This document shows positions 1 to 5,386 of a DNA stretch of 5,428 nt, in pieces. The translations under genes and the position numbers were made by a program. Source of the DNA: Clostridia bacterium. GTDB lineage: Bacteria > Bacillota > Clostridia > RGIG8785. The notes beneath the pieces were generated by a model. That model did not search any database. It was not told where the DNA came from and worked only from the letters and a program-made list of their open reading frames with translations. How positions within the stretch are numbered: the first letter of the stretch is position 1; the number at the start of each line of letters is the position of its first letter. The stretch spans positions 1 through 5,428 of the forward strand of contig JAGAUM010000060.1 of assembly GCA_017620795.1 (NCBI GenBank), given 5' to 3'.

Positions 1-23
1 CACAGTTTTTTCTTTTCTGCAAC

Positions 24-51
24 AAAAAAAGAGCGTGTTTGCTCTTTTTTT
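24..51 (-). terminator. Intrinsic terminator of the M23 gene, probably bidirectional
   Basis: On the minus strand the stem GAGC/GCTC (31-34 with 41-44) has a 6-nt loop (35-40), is extended by A/T pairs (24-30 with 45-51), and is followed by a run of seven T. The TAA stop codon of the M23 gene (50-52) lies inside the A-tract, so the terminator starts with no gap. The mirrored A and T tracts mean it could also stop plus-strand transcription arriving from the left of the window. The GC core is only 4 bp, so strength is uncertain. Bases 1-23 show nothing else recognisable. Confidence 0.75.
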
Positions 52-736
52 AATAGGCAATATAAGGTTCTGGGTCCAAGGTGTGGTTTTGTAGGTCACG
101 AACTTCTAAATGGAGATGAGGGCCGCTACTTCTTCCAGTGCTACCAACGGTTCCGATAAGATCCCCTCTTGTTACCCTTTGCCCCTCATTGACCCGAATG
201 CTTTGCAGGTGTCCGTAAAGGGTAGTAATCCCTTTATCGGAATGGCGAATCTTGATGTAGTTTCCATACCCTTCATCCACGCCACATTCGAAAACCTCAC
301 CGTCACCTATAGCGTACACCCAATCGCCGTAGTTCCCAGCAATATCAATCCCCGAATGAAAGCCTGTTACGCCGTCCATTTCACGTTCACCGTAACGTGA
401 GGTAATCCGCCCTGTGTTTAAAAGGGTCCACTTTTCAGGTACTATGGGTTCCTCAATGTCCTGAATCGGCTCGTTAACCACGGGCTCTGTAATGGGCTCT
501 TTTGGAAGTTCTTGATTCTCCAGCCAGTATTGTTTTACCATGCTTCCCAACGCCTCAAAATCGATTTCATATCCAAAAAGGCGTTGAATCTGGAGCTCCA
601 CAGTTTCACTCCATGCAGTTTTTTGTACTGCCAGAACCAACACCAGTATGAGTCCGCAAACGGCTACCTGTAAAAAGAAGTGCTTCCCGATTGTGCTTGA
701 ACGGGTGGGTTTATGCTTGACCTGTCTTTTCATCAT
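50..736 (-). CDS. Membrane-anchored M23 (LytM-type) metallopeptidase
   Basis: This 228-residue protein has a short basic N-terminus (1-19), one hydrophobic segment (about 20-41) without a clear signal-peptidase site, a Pro/Glu-rich linker (about 76-101), and a C-terminal M23 domain (about 105-228). The zinc and catalytic motifs are intact: H127-x3-D131, H176 in YGHL, and H207-L-H209. Known M23 enzymes of this type are usually peptidoglycan endopeptidases. The anchor implies that the domain sits outside the membrane. Size and layout resemble the sporulation proteins SpoIIQ and SpoIVFA, but no residue seen here separates these from a general cell-wall hydrolase. Two ATGs are adjacent (734-736, 731-733). 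The SD GGGGGA (742-747) lies 5 nt from the first and 8 nt from the second, so the start is uncertain by one codon. The gene follows the symporter by 56 nt with no terminator between, so readthrough is possible. Confidence 0.88.
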   Translation of the reverse strand: MMKRQVKHKPTRSSTIGKHFFLQVAVCGLILVLVLAVQKTAWSETVELQIQRLFGYEIDFEALGSMVKQYWLENQELPKEPITEPVVNEPIQDIEEPIVPEKWTLLNTGRITSRYGEREMDGVTGFHSGIDIAGNYGDWVYAIGDGEVFECGVDEGYGNYIKIRHSDKGITTLYGHLQSIRVNEGQRVTRGDLIGTVGSTGRSSGPHLHLEVRDLQNHTLDPEPYIAY

Positions 737-747
737 GCTCGTCCCCC

Positions 748-790
748 TTTGGTCTTACTATATGAAAAGACAAGCCGTTCTAAAACCAAA
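748..790 (-). repeat. Inverted repeat between symporter and M23 gene
   Basis: On the minus strand TTTGGTTTTA (781-790) pairs with TAAGACCAAA (748-757) over all ten positions, including one G-U wobble, across a 23-nt loop. The 3' arm ends directly against the M23 SD (742-747). It lacks a T-run, so it is not an intrinsic terminator. It could be an mRNA structure near the ribosome site or a protein-binding dyad. The arms are A/T-rich and the loop long, so chance is a real alternative. Confidence 0.35.
756..764 (-). promoter_or_regulatory. Possible -10 element for the M23 gene (SigK/SigE-like)
   Basis: The minus strand reads CATATAGTA, which fits the mother-cell SigK -10 pattern CATANNNTA and partly the SigE pattern. 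The embedded TATAGT (757-762) could also serve SigA. No matching -35 is visible at normal spacing for any of the three, so this is weak. A sporulation promoter would suit an anchored M23 protein. Confidence 0.2.
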
Positions 791-792
791 AT

Positions 793-2526
793 TTATTTTC
801 TAATTAGTTCCTGGTAGGCGCTTCGTATTGGTGCCTTTAAAGCTCCCCTTTGCCTTTGTTCATAGTTTTTAAGGATGTCAAAGACCAATCCAGAAAGAGA
901 AAGAATACCAATTAGGTTCGGCAACGCCATCAATCCGTTTAGGGTATCTGAAATATTCCAGACCAGCCCCATACTCTGGGTCGCGCCAAACACAATCATC
1001 AGAACAAATAAAAGCTGAAAAGGAATTTTGGCACCCATGCCAAACAAATACTCCGCCGCCTGTGTTCCGTAAACGGACCAGCCTAAAACCGTAGCAAAAG
1101 CAAACAACAAAACAGCGATTGAAAGCACTTTTCCTGCCAAGGGGCCGAACCGCTGAGAAAAAGCGTAAACTGCCAAAGAAATGCCGTCCAGCTCTTCCAG
1201 CGCAACCGAAGCAATAACGGGTTTTCCCTGTTCGGTGAACAACAGAGAACCATCCTCTTCTTTCGCCTGCTGTCCCCGAAGAACCATCACATTTGTAAAA
1301 ACATAATCTTTCTCGTCAGGGGGCTGAAAATAGATAGTATATTCGCCGCCATCAACCGTGGTAACCGTCTTAGGAATCCCTTTAGACGAGCCCAATTGAA
1401 ATTTCGGATGAGTGCCCGTTTGAACCAAAGGAACAACGCCAGCCGTATGATCCAGACTGACATACCGAGGTGTAGTATCGACCTTTTGCAGTGCTTCATT
1501 TAACGGCAGGACATCGGCAGTACTGCTTAATAAAACAAAAGCTGTCAAGGTGCAGACCAGAATGGTATCGGCAAAAACTTCAAAAATCCCCCACATCCCC
1601 TGCTCGACGGGTTCTTTTACGTCTGCCGCGCAGTGCGCCATAACCGACGAACCCAAACCTGCTTCGTTAGAAAAAATCCCGCGGCGAAAGCCCATGCTGA
1701 CCGCCCGTTTCATCACAAGTCCGCTTCCTGCGCCAGCTACTGCCTCGAAAGAAAAGGCAGACTTGAAAATGGAAGAAAATACATAAGGGACTTGCCGAAT
1801 ATTCAAGATAAAAACAGTAACGCATGCGACGATATATAGGATCGACATCACAGGCACCAGCTTTTCTGTCACACGGCCAATGCGTCCTACCCCACCTAGA
1901 ATAACCGTTCCTGCAAGTAATGCCAAGACAATACCACAAAACCATTCCGAAACGCCAAAGCTTGTCCGCATGGCTGCAGAAATAGAGTTGACCTGGGTCA
2001 TGTTACCAATGCCAAAAGAGGCAAGCATGCAAAGCAGCGCAAAACTAATTGCTAAAAATCGTCCCAGCTTTTTGTTTTTCAGTCCCGCCTCCAAATAGTA
2101 CATAGGACCACCCAGCCACTCTCCGTTTTCGTTACGATAACGGAAATAAATTCCCAATACACTTTCTGCAAAATGAGTCATCATACCGAAAAAAGCAGAA
2201 ACCCACATCCAGAACACGGCGCCAGGTCCCCCTGCCGAAATTGCCGTTGCAACTCCAACGATATTGCCGTTCCCCAAGGTTGCCGCCAAAGCGGTGGACA
2301 ATGCCTGAAACTGAGACAAAGACTTTTTGTCATTGCTTCTCGTTGCTGACGAAGAGTGAAACAGGGCAAAAAAGGTTTTTGTACCGATCAGTTTCGCATG
2401 GCGAAGCTGAAAAAAGCCACTTCGCACAGTAAAATAAACCCCCGTACCTAAAAAGAGTAAAACCATCGGCGTTCCCCAAACCAAACCGCCAATCCGTTCA
2501 TTTACCTGCACAATCCATTCCGCCAT
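793..2526 (-). CDS. AGCS-family sodium:alanine/glycine symporter with enlarged loop
   Basis: This 577-residue integral membrane protein would import alanine or glycine with sodium. Family hallmarks are LAATLGNGNIVGVATAI (80-96), GGPGAVFWMW (99-108) and RRGIFSNEAGLGSS (281-294). About 11 membrane segments are visible, near 17-34, 76-98, 102-127, 157-180, 195-212, 223-243, 258-275, 312-335, 462-485, 501-518 and 528-552. Typical members are about 450-480 residues. The excess lies in a polar stretch of about 120 residues (338-460) between segments 8 and 9, where I expect about 30. On the LeuT-fold plan this loop is extracellular. The ATG at 2524-2526 is chosen because AGGGGG (2533-2538) lies 6 nt upstream; a TTG start at 2542-2544 would put that SD inside the gene. 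Gly versus Ala preference cannot be read from sequence. No glycine riboswitch is seen upstream. Confidence 0.93.
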   Translation of the reverse strand: MAEWIVQVNERIGGLVWGTPMVLLFLGTGVYFTVRSGFFQLRHAKLIGTKTFFALFHSSSATRSNDKKSLSQFQALSTALAATLGNGNIVGVATAISAGGPGAVFWMWVSAFFGMMTHFAESVLGIYFRYRNENGEWLGGPMYYLEAGLKNKKLGRFLAISFALLCMLASFGIGNMTQVNSISAAMRTSFGVSEWFCGIVLALLAGTVILGGVGRIGRVTEKLVPVMSILYIVACVTVFILNIRQVPYVFSSIFKSAFSFEAVAGAGSGLVMKRAVSMGFRRGIFSNEAGLGSSVMAHCAADVKEPVEQGMWGIFEVFADTILVCTLTAFVLLSSTADVLPLNEALQKVDTTPRYVSLDHTAGVVPLVQTGTHPKFQLGSSKGIPKTVTTVDGGEYTIYFQPPDEKDYVFTNVMVLRGQQAKEEDGSLLFTEQGKPVIASVALEELDGISLAVYAFSQRFGPLAGKVLSIAVLLFAFATVLGWSVYGTQAAEYLFGMGAKIPFQLLFVLMIVFGATQSMGLVWNISDTLNGLMALPNLIGILSLSGLVFDILKNYEQRQRGALKAPIRSAYQELIRK

Positions 2527-2532
2527 AAAAAT

Positions 2533-2538
2533 CCCCCT
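2533..2538 (-). promoter_or_regulatory. Ribosome binding site deciding the symporter start
   Basis: AGGGGG on the minus strand lies 6 nt before the ATG at 2526. It fixes that ATG rather than the in-frame TTG at 2544. It begins at the base directly after the T-rich tail of the upstream terminator. Confidence 0.8.
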
Positions 2539-2539
2539 A

Positions 2540-2575
2540 AACAAAAACAGAGGCGGCGATGGCCGCCCCTGTTTT
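2540..2575 (-). terminator. Intrinsic terminator after birA
   Basis: The minus-strand RNA forms a 14-bp stem (2575-2562 with 2557-2544) with one G-U pair and a CATC loop, then a T-rich tail reaching 2539. It begins 26 nt after the birA stop codon. The stem contains a GGGGCGGC run, so it should be stable. The symporter SD starts at 2538, leaving no space for a separate promoter downstream of the hairpin. Confidence 0.85.
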
Positions 2576-2576
2576 A

Positions 2577-2605
2577 AGGGTACATTATTTCCAAAACGCT
2601 GTCAA
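2577..2605 (-). promoter_or_regulatory. Possible SigA promoter for the symporter
   Basis: The minus strand has a perfect -35 TTGACA (2600-2605), a 17-bp spacer, and a poor -10 TACCCT (2577-2582) that keeps only the first, second and last consensus bases. The -35 overlaps the birA TGA stop codon (2602-2604). Transcription would start at or just inside the hairpin at 2544-2575, so the leader would consist almost entirely of that stem-loop and the SD. Confidence 0.33.
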
Positions 2606-3369
2606 TTATTTCCAACACGAATCCGAACTTCACCGGAAGAAAGCGTTAGACATTTTCCGTCAGAGAGTTCAGCAATCAGCTCAAATCGGTCATTTATCCC
2701 CCTTGCTATGGCAGGAATCTGCTCCTCACCCCGAATAATCACAATAGGACTATCGTTTAAAATAGATCGTTCCCGATAACGAATCAAACAACTGTCAGCG
2801 CTTAGGTTCTGATATTCATTCCAAAAGCGGTTTGCCCATTCTGCCGCCAGTCGATTTTTCGTTCCGCCCTCTTCTTTTTCGAAAATGGCGGTTGCAATTT
2901 CTGAAATCTCAGACGGAAAGCCACCTTCAGGCGGATACAGGTTAAACCCGATGCCGACGATAATCCCGCTCTGTATCGCTTCGACCAGAATCCCTGCAAC
3001 CTTGCGACCATTAAGGAATAAATCGTTGACCCACTTGATGCCCACCGAAATGTCCAAAGTCTCCAGCGCCTCTGCGGCTGCAACGGCACAAGCAGTTGTC
3101 AACAGCGTTGCTTGTTCCAATCCGAAGGTCGGTCGCAACAGCAAACTCATGTATAGGCCTGTGCCTTTCGGCGAAAAAAAGTTTCTCCCGTGTCTGCCGC
3201 GACCTGCGGTCTGGTAATCGGTGATTAAAAGCATCCCTTCGGGGGCGCCTTTTTCAGCCAATTCCCGAAGTTGGGTGTTGGTTGAAGAAGCACACTCCAA
3301 AACAGTTGGACACAGTTCGGAGTATTTCAGCATTTCTTTAATTCTCTGTGATTCGAGGCAATCAACCAT
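2602..3369 (-). CDS. birA: Biotin--[acetyl-CoA-carboxylase] ligase, monofunctional
   Basis: This 255-residue cytoplasmic enzyme activates biotin with ATP and attaches it to the biotin carrier domain of acetyl-CoA carboxylase and related enzymes. Motifs are SSTN (28-31), the biotinyl-AMP loop GRGRHGR (56-62), SPKGTGLYMS (66-75), KWVND with catalytic K112 (112-116), GRKVAGILVE (121-130) and GIGFN (139-143). A small C-terminal domain follows (about 205-255). The N-terminal helix-turn-helix of repressor-type BirA is absent: only about 20 residues precede the catalytic domain, so it should not bind a bio operator. F64 sits where many homologues have Trp. The ATG start is backed by GGAGGT (3376-3381), 6 nt upstream. 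The gene lies between two terminators, so expression probably depends on readthrough or on a promoter I cannot identify. Confidence 0.95.
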   Translation of the reverse strand: MVDCLESQRIKEMLKYSELCPTVLECASSTNTQLRELAEKGAPEGMLLITDYQTAGRGRHGRNFFSPKGTGLYMSLLLRPTFGLEQATLLTTACAVAAAEALETLDISVGIKWVNDLFLNGRKVAGILVEAIQSGIIVGIGFNLYPPEGGFPSEISEIATAIFEKEEGGTKNRLAAEWANRFWNEYQNLSADSCLIRYRERSILNDSPIVIIRGEEQIPAIARGINDRFELIAELSDGKCLTLSSGEVRIRVGNN

Positions 3370-3375
3370 TGTAGC

Positions 3376-3381
3376 ACCTCC
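3376..3381 (-). promoter_or_regulatory. birA: Ribosome binding site of birA
   Basis: GGAGGT on the minus strand lies 6 nt before the birA ATG. It starts at the base following the T-rich tail of the preceding terminator, the same arrangement as at the symporter. Confidence 0.85.
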
Positions 3382-3409
3382 AAGAAAAAGAGGAACCCTA
3401 CGGCTCCTC
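3382..3409 (-). terminator. Intrinsic terminator after the MBL operon
   Basis: The minus-strand RNA forms an 8-bp stem (3409-3402 with 3397-3390) with one G-U pair and a GTAG loop, followed by TTTTTCTT (3382-3389). It begins 8 nt after the TAA stop at 3418-3420. The moderate stem and interrupted T-run suggest incomplete termination, which would let the transcript continue into birA. Confidence 0.8.
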
Positions 3410-3417
3410 CGAAAAAA

Positions 3418-4269
3418 TTAAATGTCAATCACCATGCCGTCATAGCCAACGATCAAGCCGTACGCATCCGCTTTTTTTTGCATTTCATCATGAGTTGCGG
3501 CGGCGCAATGCGCCATGTGGGTCAAAACAACTTTTGTGTTCCGGTCCGCAATGCCGATTTCTTCCAAACGCTCTTTGACTTGGGCACAGCAGAACATGCT
3601 CATGTGTCCGTAGGACAATCCGTCGACACCCGTTTTGGTCAGATGATCCCAAGTAAAGAAGGTCGCATCCAAGACAACGGCATCCAAATGAACGCCTGCT
3701 TTTTCGAGAAAAGACCAGGTCTCTTCAGGGAAATAAGCAGTGTCTGTACCATGCAAATAGGCTTTTCCATCCTTTTCAATCAAGTACAAGACACTTCCGC
3801 AGGTTGCATAATCATGATCAGCAGCAAGAGGTGTCACTTTATATCCGCGAACCTCAAACGATTCGAATAGCGTGTCAATCAAAATACCTGCGATTCTGGA
3901 CTTTTCCGGATTCTCAATGGTCTTTTCAATTTTGGAAAGAACTGCTTCTGTGCCGTAAATGGTCATCCGCTCTTCAATCAAGTCCATAAAGCTTGCACCA
4001 CGGATAAAAAACTCCGTAGGACAAAAATGGTCGCCATGAGAATGGGTTACCAAACAGGTGTGAACCTTTGACAGATTCAGTCCGTGAACATAACTATGCA
4101 TGACGGTGTCTGCAGGAAAATCAATCAGCAAGCCCTCGTCAATAATCGTTTGCTGGCGGGAACGAAAGTTCTTTCCGCCAAGAGCGCGGCAAGCCTTGCA
4201 GACCTCACAATTACAAAAAACACCGGGGATTCCTTCCGAAGCGGCGGTTCCTAATAGCTGAATACGCAT
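3418..4269 (-). CDS. PhnP-like MBL-fold metallo-hydrolase, second gene of tandem pair
   Basis: This 283-residue protein is a metallo-beta-lactamase fold hydrolase. Residues C19, C21, C24 and C27 form a zinc-binding cluster near the N-terminus. H76-x-H78-x-D80-H81 is the MBL metal motif, followed by H152, D176 and H251, with H254 three residues on. This order, the T-H-x-x-H spacing and the terminal YDGM motif match E. coli PhnP, a phosphoribosyl cyclic phosphodiesterase, where the Cys cluster plus the last His bind a structural zinc. All predicted ligands are present, so it should be active. No other phosphonate (C-P lyase) gene is present, so the PhnP reaction itself is not implied; a cyclic phosphodiester or similar substrate is inference. 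No signal peptide is seen, so it is probably cytoplasmic. It starts 5 nt after the stop of its paralogue, so translational coupling is likely. Confidence 0.9.
   Translation of the reverse strand: MRIQLLGTAASEGIPGVFCNCEVCKACRALGGKNFRSRQQTIIDEGLLIDFPADTVMHSYVHGLNLSKVHTCLVTHSHGDHFCPTEFFIRGASFMDLIEERMTIYGTEAVLSKIEKTIENPEKSRIAGILIDTLFESFEVRGYKVTPLAADHDYATCGSVLYLIEKDGKAYLHGTDTAYFPEETWSFLEKAGVHLDAVVLDATFFTWDHLTKTGVDGLSYGHMSMFCCAQVKERLEEIGIADRNTKVVLTHMAHCAAATHDEMQKKADAYGLIVGYDGMVIDI
3422..3431 (-). repeat. 10-bp direct repeat, copy 1 (copy 2 at 4268-4277)
   Basis: The minus-strand sequence TGATTGACAT occurs at the 3' end of the second MBL gene and again, 846 bp away, across the junction of the two MBL genes (4268-4277). 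There it spans the stop of one gene and the first two bases of the next ATG. The two copies bracket the second MBL gene. It may be a trace of the tandem duplication or chance. Confidence 0.4.
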
Positions 4270-4274
4270 GTCAA

Positions 4275-5126
4275 TCAGATCTCCAGTACCATTCCGTCGT
4301 ATGCAACGGTCATACCATACTCGTCTGCGCGTTTTTGCATTTCATCATGAGTTGAAGCTGCCGTATGAGCCAGATGAGTCAAAATTACATGAGTTTTCTC
4401 GTCCGCAACCCCGATTTCAATCAACCGCTCCTTTACCTGAGAGCAGCAGAACATGCCCATATGTCCGTAAGAGCAGCCATCCACGCCATGCTTGTCTAAA
4501 TGATCCCAGTTAAAGAAGGTGCAATCCAGTGCAACCGCATCCAGATGAATATCCAACTTCGACAGATACTCCCAGGTCGATTCCGGGAAATAAGCCGTGT
4601 CAAGGCCATGCAGATAGGCTTTTCCGTCTTTTTCAATCAAATATAATAAGGGGCCGCAATAAGCATTTGCATGGTCAGCCGCAAGAGGAGTAACTTTATA
4701 ACCGCGAACGGTAAAAGGCTGAAACGGCTCATCAATCTGAACTCTTGCCATGCGGGTTTTTTCAGGTTTTTCGGTAATATTTTTAATCTGCTCAATGACC
4801 TTTTCAGAGCCATAAAAAGTCAAGGTCGGCTCAACCATTTTTAATGTACTGCCGGAACGGCTGAAAAGCTCTGTCGGGCAAAGATGGTCTTCATGAGCAT
4901 GGGTTACCAAGCAAGTATGTACTTTAGAAAAGCAAAGTCCGTGCACGGTTGTGTGCATCACAGTATCTGCCGGGAAATCAATCAACAAATCGTCATTAAT
5001 CAAGGTCTGCTGTCTGGTACGAATGTTCTTTCCGCCCAGTTCCCGACATTTCTGGCAAAGCTCACAATCACAATACATAACCGGAAGCGCTTCAGACGCA
5101 CCCGTTCCTAAAAATTGAATACGCAT
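4275..5126 (-). CDS. PhnP-like MBL-fold metallo-hydrolase, first gene of tandem pair
   Basis: This is a 283-residue paralogue of the gene at 3418-4269, alignable end to end without gaps, with 187 of 283 identical residues by hand count. It keeps the Cys cluster (C19, C21, C24, C27), H76-x-H78-E-D80-H81, H152, D176, H251 and H254. It differs in having E79 where the partner has G79 in the metal motif. Residues 91-120 are the least conserved part (8 of 30 identical), a likely place for substrate differences. The ATG at 5124-5126 is chosen because AGGGGG (5134-5139) lies just upstream and a consensus promoter lies at 5161-5189. A longer reading from the TTG at 5189 would translate that promoter. 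It is the first gene of the operon. The substrate is unknown; phosphodiesterase activity is inferred from PhnP similarity. Confidence 0.9.
   Translation of the reverse strand: MRIQFLGTGASEALPVMYCDCELCQKCRELGGKNIRTRQQTLINDDLLIDFPADTVMHTTVHGLCFSKVHTCLVTHAHEDHLCPTELFSRSGSTLKMVEPTLTFYGSEKVIEQIKNITEKPEKTRMARVQIDEPFQPFTVRGYKVTPLAADHANAYCGPLLYLIEKDGKAYLHGLDTAYFPESTWEYLSKLDIHLDAVALDCTFFNWDHLDKHGVDGCSYGHMGMFCCSQVKERLIEIGVADEKTHVILTHLAHTAASTHDEMQKRADEYGMTVAYDGMVLEI
4281..4284 (-). promoter_or_regulatory. Weak, distant ribosome binding site of the second MBL gene
   Basis: GGAG on the minus strand lies 11 nt before the ATG at 4269, inside the last codons of the upstream MBL gene. The spacing is longer than at the other genes here (5-6 nt). 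With the 5-nt intergenic gap, this suggests that translation is coupled to the first MBL gene. Confidence 0.5.
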
Positions 5127-5133
5127 TTTGTTT

Positions 5134-5139
5134 CCCCCT
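5134..5139 (-). promoter_or_regulatory. Ribosome binding site deciding the first MBL start
   Basis: AGGGGG on the minus strand lies 7 nt before the ATG at 5126 and downstream of the predicted transcription start near 5154. It rules out the upstream in-frame TTG at 5189. Confidence 0.85.
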
Positions 5140-5160
5140 AATCCTATTTTAATTACGTTT

Positions 5161-5189
5161 GTTATACCATAATTCACTTTTTTTGTCAA
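5161..5189 (-). promoter_or_regulatory. Strong SigA-type promoter of the MBL operon
   Basis: The minus strand carries TTGACA (5184-5189), a 17-bp spacer, and TATAAC (5161-5166), with TGG just before the -10 acting as an extended -10. The predicted start near 5154 gives a leader of about 28 nt containing the SD. No operator or riboswitch is seen, so expression is probably constitutive. Confidence 0.88.
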
Positions 5190-5220
5190 CGCAGGAACCG
5201 CAATATGACAAAAAAGTTAT

Positions 5221-5251
5221 AAAAAAAGCACTTGCTTTCGCAAGTGCTTTT
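5221..5251 (-). terminator. Intrinsic terminator of the tRNA-Val transcript
   Basis: The minus strand reads GCACTTGC (5247-5240), a GAAA tetraloop (5239-5236), GCAAGTGC (5235-5228), then seven T (5221-5227). Four A just after the tRNA CCA extend the stem by A-U pairs. It follows the tRNA with no gap and separates it from the MBL operon. Confidence 0.93.
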
Positions 5252-5328
5252 TGGTGGGAATAACTGGGCTCGAACCAGTGACCTCTTGCATGTCAAGCAA
5301 GCACTCTAACCAACTGAGCTATACTCCC
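5252..5328 (-). tRNA. tRNA-Val (anticodon GAC)
   Basis: This 77-nt tRNA has an encoded CCA (5252-5254). The acceptor stem is GGGAGTA with TATTCCC, and the discriminator base is A. The D arm is GCTC...GAGT with a G-U closing pair. The anticodon stem CTTGC/GCAAG carries the loop TTGACAT, giving GAC at 5292-5294. The variable loop is AGGTC, and the T arm ACTGG/CCAGT has the loop TTCGAGC. GAC reads valine codons GUC and GUU. All stems pair, so it should be functional. No integration-site duplication of its 3' end is seen in the window. Confidence 0.97.
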
Positions 5329-5331
5329 ATA

Positions 5332-5353
5332 AAGCCGTCTTTCGTGACGACTT
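5332..5353 (-). other. Hairpin in the pre-tRNA 5' leader
   Basis: On the minus strand AAGTCGTC (5353-5346) pairs with GACGGCTT (5339-5332), with one G-U wobble and a 6-nt loop. It fills almost the whole predicted leader, from the expected transcription start near 5351 to 3 nt before the mature tRNA 5' end at 5328. It would be removed by RNase P. Confidence 0.5.
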
Positions 5354-5357
5354 CGTT

Positions 5358-5386
5358 ATTATACCACCAAAAAATCGGTTTGTCCA
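5358..5386 (-). promoter_or_regulatory. Strong SigA-type promoter of tRNA-Val
   Basis: The minus strand carries TGGACA (5381-5386, five of six consensus), a 17-bp spacer, and a perfect TATAAT (5358-5363) preceded by TGG as an extended -10. The bases upstream (5387-5428) are A/T-rich with A-tracts, like an UP element, which fits a highly transcribed stable RNA. The predicted start is near 5351. Confidence 0.88.

Noticed and set aside
110..400. Plus-strand reading frame of 96 codons
   Set aside because: It lies wholly within the M23 gene, opposite its conserved catalytic domain, with no recognisable protein motif or SD.
2527..2544. Symporter start at TTG 2544
   Set aside because: It would place the SD AGGGGG inside the coding sequence, and nothing resembling an SD precedes the TTG because that DNA is the terminator stem.
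2524..2605. Glycine riboswitch or T-box before the symporter
   Set aside because: The gap between birA and the symporter is only 75 nt and holds just the terminator and SD. There is no room for either RNA.
2885..3217. Plus-strand reading frame of 110 codons
   Set aside because: It is antisense to conserved birA motifs and shows no family resemblance.
3400..3431. TTGACA at the 3' end of the second MBL gene as a birA promoter
   Set aside because: With a 17-bp spacer the -10 would be AGCCGT inside the terminator stem, and neighbouring spacings are no better. The TTGACA encodes the last residues of the protein.
3478..3870. Plus-strand reading frame of 130 codons opposite the second MBL gene
   Set aside because: It is the longest opposite-strand frame, but it mirrors strongly conserved MBL codons and the homologous stretch of the paralogue has no matching frame of that length.
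5127..5189. Longer first MBL protein starting at the TTG at 5189 (21 extra residues)
   Set aside because: That TTG is part of the -35 TTGACA, the extension runs through the -10, and a good SD sits before the ATG at 5126. The shorter form also matches its paralogue in length.
5252..5328. tRNA-Val as a phage or island attachment site
   Set aside because: No integrase gene and no repeat of the tRNA 3' end is found in the window; its neighbours look chromosomal.
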